Shown here one piece after another: positions 1 to 5,749 of a stretch of 8,174 bases of DNA. Source of the stretch: Bacteroidota bacterium (GTDB lineage: Bacteria > Bacteroidota > Ignavibacteria > T3Sed10-11); contig SKXH01000203.1 of assembly GCA_007128495.1 (NCBI GenBank), positions 1 to 8,174 of the forward strand. The letters are read 5' to 3'. Below the pieces are notes generated by a model. It was given only the letters and a program-made list of their open reading frames with translations, made no database searches and was not told where the DNA came from. Numbering within the stretch: position 1 is the first letter of the stretch; each line of letters opens with the position of its first letter. Both the position numbers and the translations under genes were made by a program.

Positions 1-1016
1 ACCTGTGCGGCGTCGGGAATACCGGTGAGCTGCTCCAGACGTTCGTCGGTTAGGCAGAGAACCGGACCATCGTTCGATAATGCTTTTTCAAGACCGTTGA
101 TAAAGGCGTGTAACGGCACGTTTTTGTTTGATGCAATGATACAAATATTTGTTGATGATGTTGCAGAAACGGTGATATGCTGAACTTTGCGTAAACGGTC
201 TATCAAAGTATTTATGATATGAGTTGAAAATTCGGGATGCTGTTTGATGATCTTCTCAAACGATTCTTTTGTGAATTTTATCACGACGCTGTCACGAAGT
301 GCGCGGACGGTTGCCGTTCGAGGTTCACGGGTAAAGAATCCCATTTCACCGACCGACTCTCCGGGTACGACCTCACCGACCAGTTTTTCTTCCTTGTCAT
401 TCTCCCGGATAAAAACATTAAGCCGGCCGTTAATGAGGATATACAACCCGTCGCTCGGGTCGTTTTGTTGAAAAAGTGTATTTCCCGACCGCAGATGAAC
501 CCACGTAATGTGTTTTCCGATTTTTTCCTGCAATGTATGTTCGTCGATCTTAAGGATCTCGCGTATCGTCGAAACAAGCTGCCGTTGCCTGACCCGATTC
601 TGCAATAGAAGCGTAACCTCGTGTGCCCGTCTCGGTTGTTTTTTCATGAGCAGCGATAGATTGTCCTGCGTAAACTCCATGATGACGGTATTCTCTACTG
701 CTTCGAGGGTGATATTTTTATTTACACCGAGGACGTCTTCGTTTAATTCAACGAACTCACCCGATTCAATCTTACCGATCTGTTCATCTAGAGTTGCTTC
801 ACCTGGGGTTCGAATTGCAATTTGGCCGACAATGACAATCCTGAGAGAGTCGGAATCGTTTCTGGGATCTAACGTGTCGCCCGGTTTGAGTTGATAGATG
901 GGCTGGTTATAGATGAAATATTGTAATGTTGTTTCATGAAGTGAACCGAATACCGATGTTTTCTTGAGTAATTGATGATAATCGGAGTAAAACGATTCAG
1001 GGGTAAGTTTTTTCAT
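1..1016 (-). CDS. Cyclic-nucleotide-binding-domain protein, probable NTE-type patatin phospholipase (N-terminal part)
   Basis: The frame is open from ATG at 1016 to the window edge, giving 338 residues with no stop. Residues about 18-125 form a degenerate cNMP-binding-like fold (GDTL at 46-49, VGQIAI at 63-68) without a phosphate-binding cassette. Residues about 157-275 form a clearer one: GLYILINGRLNVFI at 190-203, then a cassette with GE at 223-224 and PRTATVRA at 232-239. Residues 281-338 contain VPLHAF and GPVLCL. No helix-turn-helix is seen after the second domain. The segment resembles the linker before the patatin domain of bacterial neuropathy-target-esterase homologues, which hydrolyse phospholipids or lysophospholipids at the membrane. 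The catalytic GxSxG/DG[AG] part would lie beyond base 1, so the enzyme assignment is inference; the cNMP domains are plain. GAGGA lies 2 nt before the start. The gene is divergent from rtcA. Alternative: another multi-domain cNMP-sensor protein. Confidence 0.72.
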   Translation of the reverse strand, partial: MKKLTPESFYSDYHQLLKKTSVFGSLHETTLQYFIYNQPIYQLKPGDTLDPRNDSDSLRIVIVGQIAIRTPGEATLDEQIGKIESGEFVELNEDVLGVNKNITLEAVENTVIMEFTQDNLSLLMKKQPRRAHEVTLLLQNRVRQRQLVSTIREILKIDEHTLQEKIGKHITWVHLRSGNTLFQQNDPSDGLYILINGRLNVFIRENDKEEKLVGEVVPGESVGEMGFFTREPRTATVRALRDSVVIKFTKESFEKIIKQHPEFSTHIINTLIDRLRKVQHITVSATSSTNICIIASNKNVPLHAFINGLEKALSNDGPVLCLTDERLEQLTGIPDAAQ

Positions 1017-1033
1017 TGTCCTCAAAGCGTAAG

Positions 1034-1046
1034 TTACAAATTGTAA
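1034..1046. promoter_or_regulatory. Perfect 13-bp palindrome, candidate operator
   Basis: TTACAA-A-TTGTAA is a perfect inverted repeat with a 1-nt centre. It sits at the predicted transcription start of the NTE-like gene, just downstream of its -10 element and inside the divergent region shared with rtcA. The position would suit a repressor site, but no regulator can be named from the window. Confidence 0.35.
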
Positions 1047-1050
1047 ACCC

Positions 1051-1079
1051 AATATAACTACCTGTTCAGCGAAAATCAA
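1051..1079 (-). promoter_or_regulatory. Sigma70-like promoter for the NTE-like gene
   Basis: On the minus strand, TTGATT (plus 1074-1079) is followed by a 17-nt spacer and TATATT (plus 1051-1056). This gives 4/6 and 5/6 matches to the sigma70 consensus at ideal spacing. Transcription would begin near 1044, leaving a short leader of about 28 nt with GAGGA close to the ATG. The prediction rests on sequence only. Confidence 0.5.
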
Positions 1080-1095
1080 TTGAATAAACCGTAGC

Positions 1096-1129
1096 TTGCA
1101 TAATTACGAATATGTTATATATATATAGT
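1096..1129 (+). promoter_or_regulatory. Possible rtcA promoter with a TA dinucleotide run
   Basis: TTGCAT at 1096-1101 lies 16 nt upstream of TATATA at 1118-1123, within a run of six TA units (1116-1127). The run ends 2 nt before the preferred rtcA start at 1130, and no Shine-Dalgarno sequence is present. If this -10 is used, the transcript would begin at or next to the start codon (leaderless). The TA run offers several -10 registers, so the exact box is uncertain. Confidence 0.35.
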
Positions 1130-2179
1130 ATGCTTATAGTCGACGGTTCTCAAAAATCAGGCAGCGGTACCATCGTCCGCTATGCCGTTGCGATCGGTGC
1201 ACTTCTCAACCGAAAAGTAAAGGTAATCAATGTCCGGGCGCAGCGAAAGAAACCCGGCCTCAGGCCGCAGCACCTTGCCGCAATACGCGCCGTTGCCGAA
1301 CTCACCGGCGGAAGTATTGAAGGAGGTGAAGTCGGTGCCGATGAATTTATTTTTACACCCGAAAACAAAATGTCCGGTGGCACCTTTGAGTGGGATATCG
1401 GCACTGCAGGTTCGACAACAATGTTGGTTATGACCGTTCTTCCTCTTGCCTTAATAACCCGTGATAAGATTGTAGGGAAAATTACGGGCGGACTCTTTCA
1501 GGACTTCGCTCCATCTTTTTTTCATATGCAACAAGTACTCGGTCCGGTTCTGTGGAAGATGGGAGTGACGATGCGCGTAAATATGATACGACCGGGATAT
1601 GTACCTGAGGGAGGCGGAATACTGGAGATCGAAATCGATCCTGTTAAGAAATCACTTCAACCATTAACTCTGACCGACCAGGGCAGAATAGAAACAATAG
1701 ATGGCTTTGCATTTTCCTCTCATCTCAAAGACCGTGAGGTGAGCGGCAGGATGGCTGATGTTTGCCGCAAAGTTTTATCGAAAAAAGGATTCAATGTAAA
1801 TATCGGTGAGGAATATGAGAACACAGCATTGCAGCCGGGTGCAGCTCTTGCTGTGTTTGCAAGAACTTCAACACACTGCATCCTCGGCGCAGATCGTGCC
1901 GGTGCACCGGGACGCAGATCGGAGGCGATCGGACGGTTTGTTGCGCGTTCGTTTATCGAGGATATTGAATCGGGCGCGACCGTCGACCGGTACCTTGCCG
2001 ATCAGATTATTTTGTATGCGGCACTGGCCGATGGGATAACAGAATTCCGTATTCCCTTTATGACCGATCATGTTGAAACGAATCTCTGGCTCGTTGAAGA
2101 ATACCTGGGGAGTAAAGTTGAGATTGAGGATAATCTCATTAGTATAACAGGAATCGGATTGAACTCTCACTCCTCATAA
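1130..2179 (+). CDS. rtcA: RNA 3'-terminal phosphate cyclase family protein (variant)
   Basis: This 349-residue protein has the full-length RtcA fold. RtcA uses ATP to convert RNA 3'-phosphates to 2',3'-cyclic phosphates through an enzyme-AMP intermediate on histidine. Visible family blocks are VDGS (4-7), VRAQRKKPGLRPQH (35-48), GTAGS (91-95), GG..DFAP (120-128), PGYVPEGGG (155-163), the VDRYLADQ segment (285-292) and DHVETN (313-318), whose H314 aligns with the catalytic histidine. The usual GEGGGQILR loop instead reads KSGSGTIVR (9-17), so the glutamate that contacts metal/ATP in characterised cyclases is serine here. Start: an ATG at 1112 is in frame, but the family begins right at the M-L-I-V-D-G-S strand, so 1130 is preferred. 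The 3' end overlaps the convergent cheR by 13 bp. No rtcB or rtcR is in the window. Family membership is secure; cyclase activity is less so. Confidence 0.85.
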   Translation: MLIVDGSQKSGSGTIVRYAVAIGALLNRKVKVINVRAQRKKPGLRPQHLAAIRAVAELTGGSIEGGEVGADEFIFTPENKMSGGTFEWDIGTAGSTTMLVMTVLPLALITRDKIVGKITGGLFQDFAPSFFHMQQVLGPVLWKMGVTMRVNMIRPGYVPEGGGILEIEIDPVKKSLQPLTLTDQGRIETIDGFAFSSHLKDREVSGRMADVCRKVLSKKGFNVNIGEEYENTALQPGAALAVFARTSTHCILGADRAGAPGRRSEAIGRFVARSFIEDIESGATVDRYLADQIILYAALADGITEFRIPFMTDHVETNLWLVEEYLGSKVEIEDNLISITGIGLNSHSS

Positions 2180-3009
2180 AGCCGATACACCGGTTCACCT
2201 TTTTTAATCTGTTTGAGTTTATCGAACGCCGGGGGGATAGTTTCTGTCGATCCTATTATGAAATAACCGCCTTTTCGAATCAGCGATAAAAATTTGTTCA
2301 ATAGCGGTACGGAGATCTCTCTATCAAAATAGGTCAGAATAAAATTCCTGCACAATATGATATCGAACTGTCCGCCGGGCATTTCTTCGCGGATATCCTG
2401 CCGGAGAAAATGTATATTGTGTTTGAATTGATCCTTTATTACGTGCGCTGCATCCTTCCGCTCAAAGCCCTTTTCAAGCAGATCAGCCGGGAGGTCTTTC
2501 AGTACACCTTCGGGGAAACATCCCCTTTGGGCACGATCGAGGACGGCTTGATTCCAGTCGGTGGCGATTATTTCAAGGTTAAGATCCTCCGGAGATAGCC
2601 GTATGTGCCAGAGCAATTGCAATGAATAGGGTTCTTCGCCGTTACAGCAACCGGCACTCCAGCACCGGAGTTTAGTACGTTTTTCCTGCAGGACTTGTTG
2701 GATGAGATCGGGAAATACGGTTTTTTCAAGGAGTGCATAAACACCTTTATCACGCCAGAATCTCGTAATGGTGATGTCGAGTGACCGGTCGAGAATAGCG
2801 CGTTCGCCCGGGTTCTGTGCTATATAATAGAGGTAATCACGGTAGCTTGCGATACCGAGTTCCTGCATACGTTGATGTATTCGGCGGCATACCTGGCGAC
2901 GGACTTTCCGGAATCCGGCCCAGCGGTAGCCGAGTTCGGGTAATATGGTCTGCAGGAATTCGTGACAGGATTTCATTATGATGAATTTGCGTAATAAACC
3001 GGTGAACAT
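2167..3009 (-). CDS. cheR: CheR-type protein-glutamate O-methyltransferase
   Basis: This 280-residue protein matches the CheR family, which transfers methyl groups from SAM to glutamates of chemoreceptors. An N-terminal helical domain is rich in basic residues (KVRRQVCRRIHQRM, 35-48). TRFWRD (82-87) corresponds to the family TxFFRD motif. SAM motif I is WSAGCCNGEEPYS (117-129), where the usual CST is CCN. IIATDWN (147-153) would bind the ribose, and CRNFILTYFD (220-229) matches CRNVLIYFD. KGGYFIIGSTE (246-256) closes the methyltransferase fold. ATG at 3009 is chosen because AGGG (plus 3016-3019) lies 6 nt upstream; an internal ATG at 2976 has no such site. No cheB, receptor or other chemotaxis gene is adjacent, so its partner is elsewhere or it serves a non-chemotaxis pathway. 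Confidence 0.92.
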   Translation of the reverse strand: MFTGLLRKFIIMKSCHEFLQTILPELGYRWAGFRKVRRQVCRRIHQRMQELGIASYRDYLYYIAQNPGERAILDRSLDITITRFWRDKGVYALLEKTVFPDLIQQVLQEKRTKLRCWSAGCCNGEEPYSLQLLWHIRLSPEDLNLEIIATDWNQAVLDRAQRGCFPEGVLKDLPADLLEKGFERKDAAHVIKDQFKHNIHFLRQDIREEMPGGQFDIILCRNFILTYFDREISVPLLNKFLSLIRKGGYFIIGSTETIPPAFDKLKQIKKGEPVYRLYEE

Positions 3010-3047
3010 CAAGTACCCTGGACCATCTTTTTTGAATAGTTTGTTAA

Positions 3048-3080
3048 ATTATATATATTAATAGTTTAAATAGTTGTCCA
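3048..3080 (-). promoter_or_regulatory. Probable cheR promoter
   Basis: Read on the minus strand, TGGACA (plus 3075-3080, 5/6 of TTGACA) is followed after 17 nt by TATATA (plus 3052-3057). A perfect TATAAT (plus 3048-3053) overlaps the latter by two bases but would need a 21-nt spacer. The cheR leader would be about 35 nt long. Confidence 0.4.
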
Positions 3081-3117
3081 TATATTAATGATAATTTTTC
3101 AACCATTAATGAAAAAT
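3053..3117. repeat. AT-rich intergenic repeats between cheR and the hicB-like gene
   Basis: ATATATTAAT occurs twice (3053-3062 and 3080-3089). ATTAATGA occurs twice, 21 bp apart (3084-3091 and 3105-3112), which is about two helical turns. An 8-bp perfect inverted repeat, ATTTTTCA (3094-3101) and TGAAAAAT (3110-3117), flanks an 8-nt loop. This cluster covers the divergent promoter region and could hold operator sites. Low complexity alone could produce some of it. Confidence 0.35.
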
Positions 3118-3124
3118 ACTTATT

Positions 3125-3136
3125 GAGGACGTTATG
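3125..3136 (+). promoter_or_regulatory. Ribosome binding site and start codon of the hicB-like gene
   Basis: TTGAGGACGTTATG has a clear Shine-Dalgarno GAGG with a 5-nt spacer. It marks 3134 as a genuine former or current start, and so shows that the shifted HicB frame downstream belongs to this gene rather than to an unrelated reading frame. Confidence 0.6.
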
Positions 3137-3326
3137 AGCGAAAAAAATTCACCTGACTGTATTAATTGAACGGGAAGGTGACGGATTTACATCGTTATGT
3201 CCCGAACTTGATATTGCAAGTCAGGGTGATACTGTTGAAGAAGCCCGTTCAAATTTGCAGGAAGCGGTGGAATTATTTTTCGAGCATGCGTCAAGACAGG
3301 AAACAAGCAAGCGGTCCTGTGGGTAA
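3134..3326 (+). pseudogene. HicB-like antitoxin gene disrupted by a frameshift
   Basis: GAGG (3125-3128) lies 5 nt before ATG 3134, but that frame stops after 11 codons. From about 3147 the reading frame shifted by one base encodes LTVLIEREGDGFTSL, then CPELDIASQGDTVEEA and an E-A-V-E-L-F-F-E helix, ending at TAA 3324-3326. This is the solitary HicB / UPF0150 fold, a small partial RNase-H-like domain. That frame has no ATG, GTG or TTG start before the conserved region. Removing one A from the seven-A run at 3141-3147 joins the two parts exactly into a 63-residue protein beginning MSEKIHLTV. Past the stop, another frame (3323-3346) reads VICITGMI, resembling the family's C-terminal strand, which suggests a second lesion. 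No HicA toxin is adjacent. Alternatives are a sequencing error in the homopolymer or transcriptional slippage. Confidence 0.75.
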
Positions 3327-3390
3327 TTTGTATAACCGGTATGATAAAAAGAATAATATTTTTTAATAGTTTTGTCTTTGTTTAATATTT

Positions 3391-3759
3391 ATGTTCAAAC
3401 TCGAAAAATCATTCAGATTCGAAGCATCGCACCAGCTACATCACCACGACGGCAAGTGCAAACGCCTGCACGGACATAGCTGGAATATGAGCGTAGAAAT
3501 ACAGGCAGACAGTCTGCAAGCCGATGGTCCGCAGAAAAACATGGTGATGGATTTCTACGATATCAGTAAAGCGGTGAAGCCGTTATTAGAAAACTATCTT
3601 GATCACTATCATTTAAACGATACTCTGAAAACCGATAGTCCGACGACGGAATTCATCGCCCGATGGGTATATGATAAATTGAAACCCGAATTACCCGGCA
3701 TTGCAGCGGTAACCGTTCACGAAACATGTACAAGTTTGTGTCGCTATGAAGGTGAATGA
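3391..3759 (+). CDS. queD: 6-carboxy-5,6,7,8-tetrahydropterin synthase
   Basis: This 122-residue protein is of normal QueD length. QueD converts 7,8-dihydroneopterin triphosphate to 6-carboxytetrahydropterin, the second step from GTP to queuosine. All expected active-site residues are visible: zinc ligands H14 and H27/H29 (SHQL and LHGHSW), the catalytic cysteine C23 in GKCKRLHGH, D71-H72 in LDHYHLND, and E111 in HETCTS. MDFYDI (53-58) is also family-typical. The start fits the family N-terminus; the AT-rich TTTAATATTT just before ATG carries no Shine-Dalgarno site. It is the first gene of the queDECF operon, and its last 14 bp overlap queE, implying coupled translation. Confidence 0.95.
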   Translation: MFKLEKSFRFEASHQLHHHDGKCKRLHGHSWNMSVEIQADSLQADGPQKNMVMDFYDISKAVKPLLENYLDHYHLNDTLKTDSPTTEFIARWVYDKLKPELPGIAAVTVHETCTSLCRYEGE

Positions 3760-4321
3760 AATATTTTACTCGATCCAGGGAGAGGGAGGACGTGCCGGCG
3801 AACCGTCGATCTTTATTCGCCTGGCAGAATGCGACCTCTCGTGCAGTTACTGTGATACGGAATTCGAGTCGGGGAAAGAAATGTCACTCGAGGATGTTCA
3901 CCAATCGATTTCACAATATGCTTGCAATTGGATTGTATGGACGGGCGGCGAGCCGGCTTTGCAATTAAACGACGGGATAATACAATTCTTCAAAGAAAAA
4001 GGATATAAGCAAGCCATCGAAACCAACGGGAACCATAAACTTCCCGGTGGTCTCGATTGGATCACCGTTTCACCGAAAGTTGCCGAGCACGTTATCAAAA
4101 AGAATTTTCCCGACGGCGTAACCGAGCTTCGCTATACACGGCATAAAGGACAACCGGATGTACCGCGTCCGTCAGTCAAAGCACGATATTATTACATTTC
4201 ACCAATCTTTAACGGCGATAAACCCGACTGGGAAAATATAAATCACTGTATCAAGCTCTGCCTCGAAAATCCCCAATGGAGATTATCATTGCAGATGCAT
4301 AAATTCCTGAAAGTGTTATGA
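3746..4321 (+). CDS. queE: 7-carboxy-7-deazaguanine synthase (radical SAM)
   Basis: This 191-residue radical-SAM enzyme rearranges 6-carboxytetrahydropterin to 7-carboxy-7-deazaguanine. Key parts are NEIFYSIQGEG (4-14), the iron-sulfur cluster motif C29-x3-C33-x2-C36 followed by DT, TGGEP (66-70) for SAM binding, ETNG (92-95), SPK (109-111) and the C-terminal QMHKFL (183-188). It is slightly shorter than many QueE proteins, with a compact core. The start at 3746 places the conserved KVNEIFYS strand at residue 2; it lies inside the end of queD, and its stop overlaps the queC start (ATGA). Confidence 0.95.
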   Translation: MKVNEIFYSIQGEGGRAGEPSIFIRLAECDLSCSYCDTEFESGKEMSLEDVHQSISQYACNWIVWTGGEPALQLNDGIIQFFKEKGYKQAIETNGNHKLPGGLDWITVSPKVAEHVIKKNFPDGVTELRYTRHKGQPDVPRPSVKARYYYISPIFNGDKPDWENINHCIKLCLENPQWRLSLQMHKFLKVL

Positions 4322-4974
4322 GCAAGTTAATTGTATATTCGGGAGGGATGGATTCGACGGTATTGCTTTACCGGTATGCCGGTGACATAACGCTCGCGGT
4401 ATCGTTTGATTACGATTCAAAGCATAATGAACGGGAGATCGAATATGCACGCCTGAATACAGAGAAACTGAACATAGAACACCTCGTCGTGCGTATTGAT
4501 TTTGTGGGAAAATATTTCTCCAGTCATCTTCTGAAAACAGGCGGCGATATACCCGAAGGTCATTACACCGATCCGGTGATGAAGCAAACGGTGGTACCGT
4601 TTCGAAACGGTATTATGCTTTCAATTGCATGTGGACTTGCCGAAAGCAGAAAACTTAAATCAGTGCTTATAGCGAATCATACCGGCGATCATCCCATATA
4701 TCCCGATTGCCGCGGCGACTTTATTAAGGCGATGGGTGAGGCAATGCATCATGGAACGTATATAAATGTACAATTGGAGTCTCCCTTTTTATCGATGAAC
4801 AAGCGGGATGTTGCGCTCCTCGGCAAAGAAGCCGGTGTGGATTTTTCGTTGACGTGGAGTTGTTATAAAGGGGGCGAAAGCCACTGCGGCCGGTGCGGCA
4901 CTTGCATCGAACGTAAAGAAGCGCTTGATGGCTTCGACCCTACTATATATGAACAAACGGAAGTGAGAAAATAA
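4318..4974 (+). CDS. queC: 7-cyano-7-deazaguanine (preQ0) synthase
   Basis: This 218-residue ATP-dependent enzyme turns 7-carboxy-7-deazaguanine and ammonia into preQ0. The PP-loop is SGGMDST (8-14), where many relatives have SGGLDS. VPFRN (93-97) and YPDCR (128-132) are family signatures. The C-terminal zinc site is C182, C190, C193, C196 in SC-x7-C-x2-C-x2-C. The start codon forms a 4-bp ATGA overlap with the queE stop, typical of translational coupling, so no strong ribosome site is needed. queF follows after 2 bp. Confidence 0.96.
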   Translation: MSKLIVYSGGMDSTVLLYRYAGDITLAVSFDYDSKHNEREIEYARLNTEKLNIEHLVVRIDFVGKYFSSHLLKTGGDIPEGHYTDPVMKQTVVPFRNGIMLSIACGLAESRKLKSVLIANHTGDHPIYPDCRGDFIKAMGEAMHHGTYINVQLESPFLSMNKRDVALLGKEAGVDFSLTWSCYKGGESHCGRCGTCIERKEALDGFDPTIYEQTEVRK

Positions 4975-4976
4975 GT

Positions 4977-5363
4977 ATGCCCGTACCTGAAGGAAAAGTT
5001 TTTGATTTTGCCGGCCAGGAAGACATTCGCCCGGATTATCTTGAGACATTCGAGTTCGATTCACCCGGACAATACATCGTTACCGAGACAAACGAATTCT
5101 CAGCAGTATGTCCGTTCAGCGGTCTGCCGGATTATTCGTATGTGAAGATCGAGTACTACCCCGAAGGGGGAAAGTGTATCGAGCTGAAGTCGCTGAAGTA
5201 TTATATGATAAGTTTCCGGAATGTCGGTATCTATCAGGAAGAAGCGACGAAGCGAATTTATGATGATCTCAAATCGGTGCTTGAAACGTCACGGCTACGT
5301 GTCACAACAAAATACAATCCACGCGGAGGGTTCGATACGACGTGTACTGAGGGGAGTTTGTAG
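4977..5363 (+). CDS. queF: NADPH-dependent preQ0 reductase, single-domain type
   Basis: This 128-residue T-fold enzyme reduces the nitrile of preQ0 to the aminomethyl of preQ1. The nucleophile is C45 in AVCPFSGLPDYS and the proton donor is D52. ELKSLKYY (69-76) is the QueF nucleotide-binding signature. SFRNVGIYQEEA (79-90) keeps the glutamate (E88), but the preceding residue is Q87 where Bacillus and E. coli enzymes have histidine. TPRGG-like NPRGGFDT (114-121) follows. The length fits the unimodular class. A weak GGAAG lies 13 nt upstream of the ATG, which sits 2 bp after the queC stop. It is the last gene of the operon, and its product would feed tRNA-guanine transglycosylase encoded elsewhere. 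Confidence 0.94.
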   Translation: MPVPEGKVFDFAGQEDIRPDYLETFEFDSPGQYIVTETNEFSAVCPFSGLPDYSYVKIEYYPEGGKCIELKSLKYYMISFRNVGIYQEEATKRIYDDLKSVLETSRLRVTTKYNPRGGFDTTCTEGSL

Positions 5364-5367
5364 TGGT

Positions 5368-5396
5368 TTATAGTAGGCCTTGAAAACCCCCTATAA
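5368..5396. terminator. Weak inverted repeat between queF and the convergent zinc-ribbon gene
   Basis: TTATAG (5368-5373) pairs with CTATAA (5391-5396), and GG 5376-5377 can pair with CC inside the loop. The stem is AT-rich and has no clean U-tract on either side. It overlaps the stop of the minus-strand gene. It is the only hairpin candidate in this 27-bp convergent gap, and a terminator role is uncertain. Confidence 0.2.
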
Positions 5397-5681
5397 TTTA
5401 GTTTTCTGAATCCGCTGCAATTGTTTTTTCATTCGTTCAATGTGCGACCCAATCCAGAATATTTTTTCACAGCTTTTACAATGTGTAACCGTTTTAATGT
5501 TTTCGTATGTTCGATAAGGGATACGATCCTGAATATCCTCTTTATTAATGTGTTCAAGTTCTGCTCCACATTCAGGGCAAATGGTAAGTTTCAATTCAGC
5601 CGGTAATGAGAAGGTAGACATAATTATTGCAAGTTGTTCTTCCCAGCTTTCACGGGGCACGGTAAGAGACCGGATTTTCAT
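5391..5681 (-). CDS. Mut7-C-type zinc-ribbon protein lacking the nuclease half
   Basis: This is a 96-residue protein. Residues 11-32 (ESWEEQLAIIM onward) match the helix that follows the PIN-like nuclease domain in Mut7-C proteins. The rest is the family's zinc ribbon: C35-P-E-C38, then NKEDIQDRIP (46-55), C68-K-S-C71, and IFWIGSHIERM (74-84). Full-length Mut7-C proteins carry an N-terminal PIN-like domain with acidic catalytic residues; nothing of it is present. An in-frame TAG about 40 nt upstream of the start rules out a simple extension, and pcs begins 68 bp away on the other strand. TTATAAAA directly precedes the ATG with no Shine-Dalgarno site. It could be a stable truncated paralogue acting as an RNA-binding module, or a remnant. 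The Mut7-C assignment comes from remembered family patterns. Confidence 0.7.
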   Translation of the reverse strand: MKIRSLTVPRESWEEQLAIIMSTFSLPAELKLTICPECGAELEHINKEDIQDRIPYRTYENIKTVTHCKSCEKIFWIGSHIERMKKQLQRIQKTKL

Positions 5682-5711
5682 TTTTATAAGTGATATTCTT
5701 TGCGATTTAAT

Positions 5712-5740
5712 TTGCTAAAGGTACAACAAGATTGTAAATT
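5712..5740 (+). promoter_or_regulatory. Promoter of the pcs-like gene
   Basis: TTGCTA (5712-5717) is followed by 17 nt and TAAATT (5735-5740). The predicted start of transcription is about 5747-5750, at the ATG of the gene. No Shine-Dalgarno site is present (ATAACCTCA precedes ATG), so a very short or absent leader is plausible. An overlapping TATAAC at 5740-5745 is a second -10 candidate. Confidence 0.4.
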
Positions 5741-5749
5741 ATAACCTCA

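Noticed and set aside
237..894. Plus-strand open frames of 123 and 128 codons at 237-608 and 508-894
   Set aside because: They lie antisense to the continuous minus-strand cNMP-domain frame, which shows clear domain motifs; the plus-strand translations show no family pattern.
1112..1129. Upstream rtcA start at 1112
   Set aside because: It would add six residues made mostly of the TA repeat before the conserved first strand; neither start has a ribosome site, so 1130 is preferred on family grounds.
3094..3117. Hairpin as intrinsic terminator
   Set aside because: The stem is AT-rich and lies between divergent starts, where no transcript needs to end; an operator is more plausible.
3166..3366. 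Plus-strand 66-codon frame
   Set aside because: It is an out-of-frame shadow of the HicB-like sequence with no recognisable motif; only its last codons are in a different position from the pseudogene.
3327..3390. preQ1 riboswitch before queD
   Set aside because: I could not find the short pseudoknot pattern or C-rich loop with an A-rich tail; the stretch is plain AT-rich sequence.
3120..3390. Complete HicAB toxin-antitoxin module
   Set aside because: No HicA-like double-stranded-RNA-binding toxin frame is seen on either side, and the HicB-like frame is broken.
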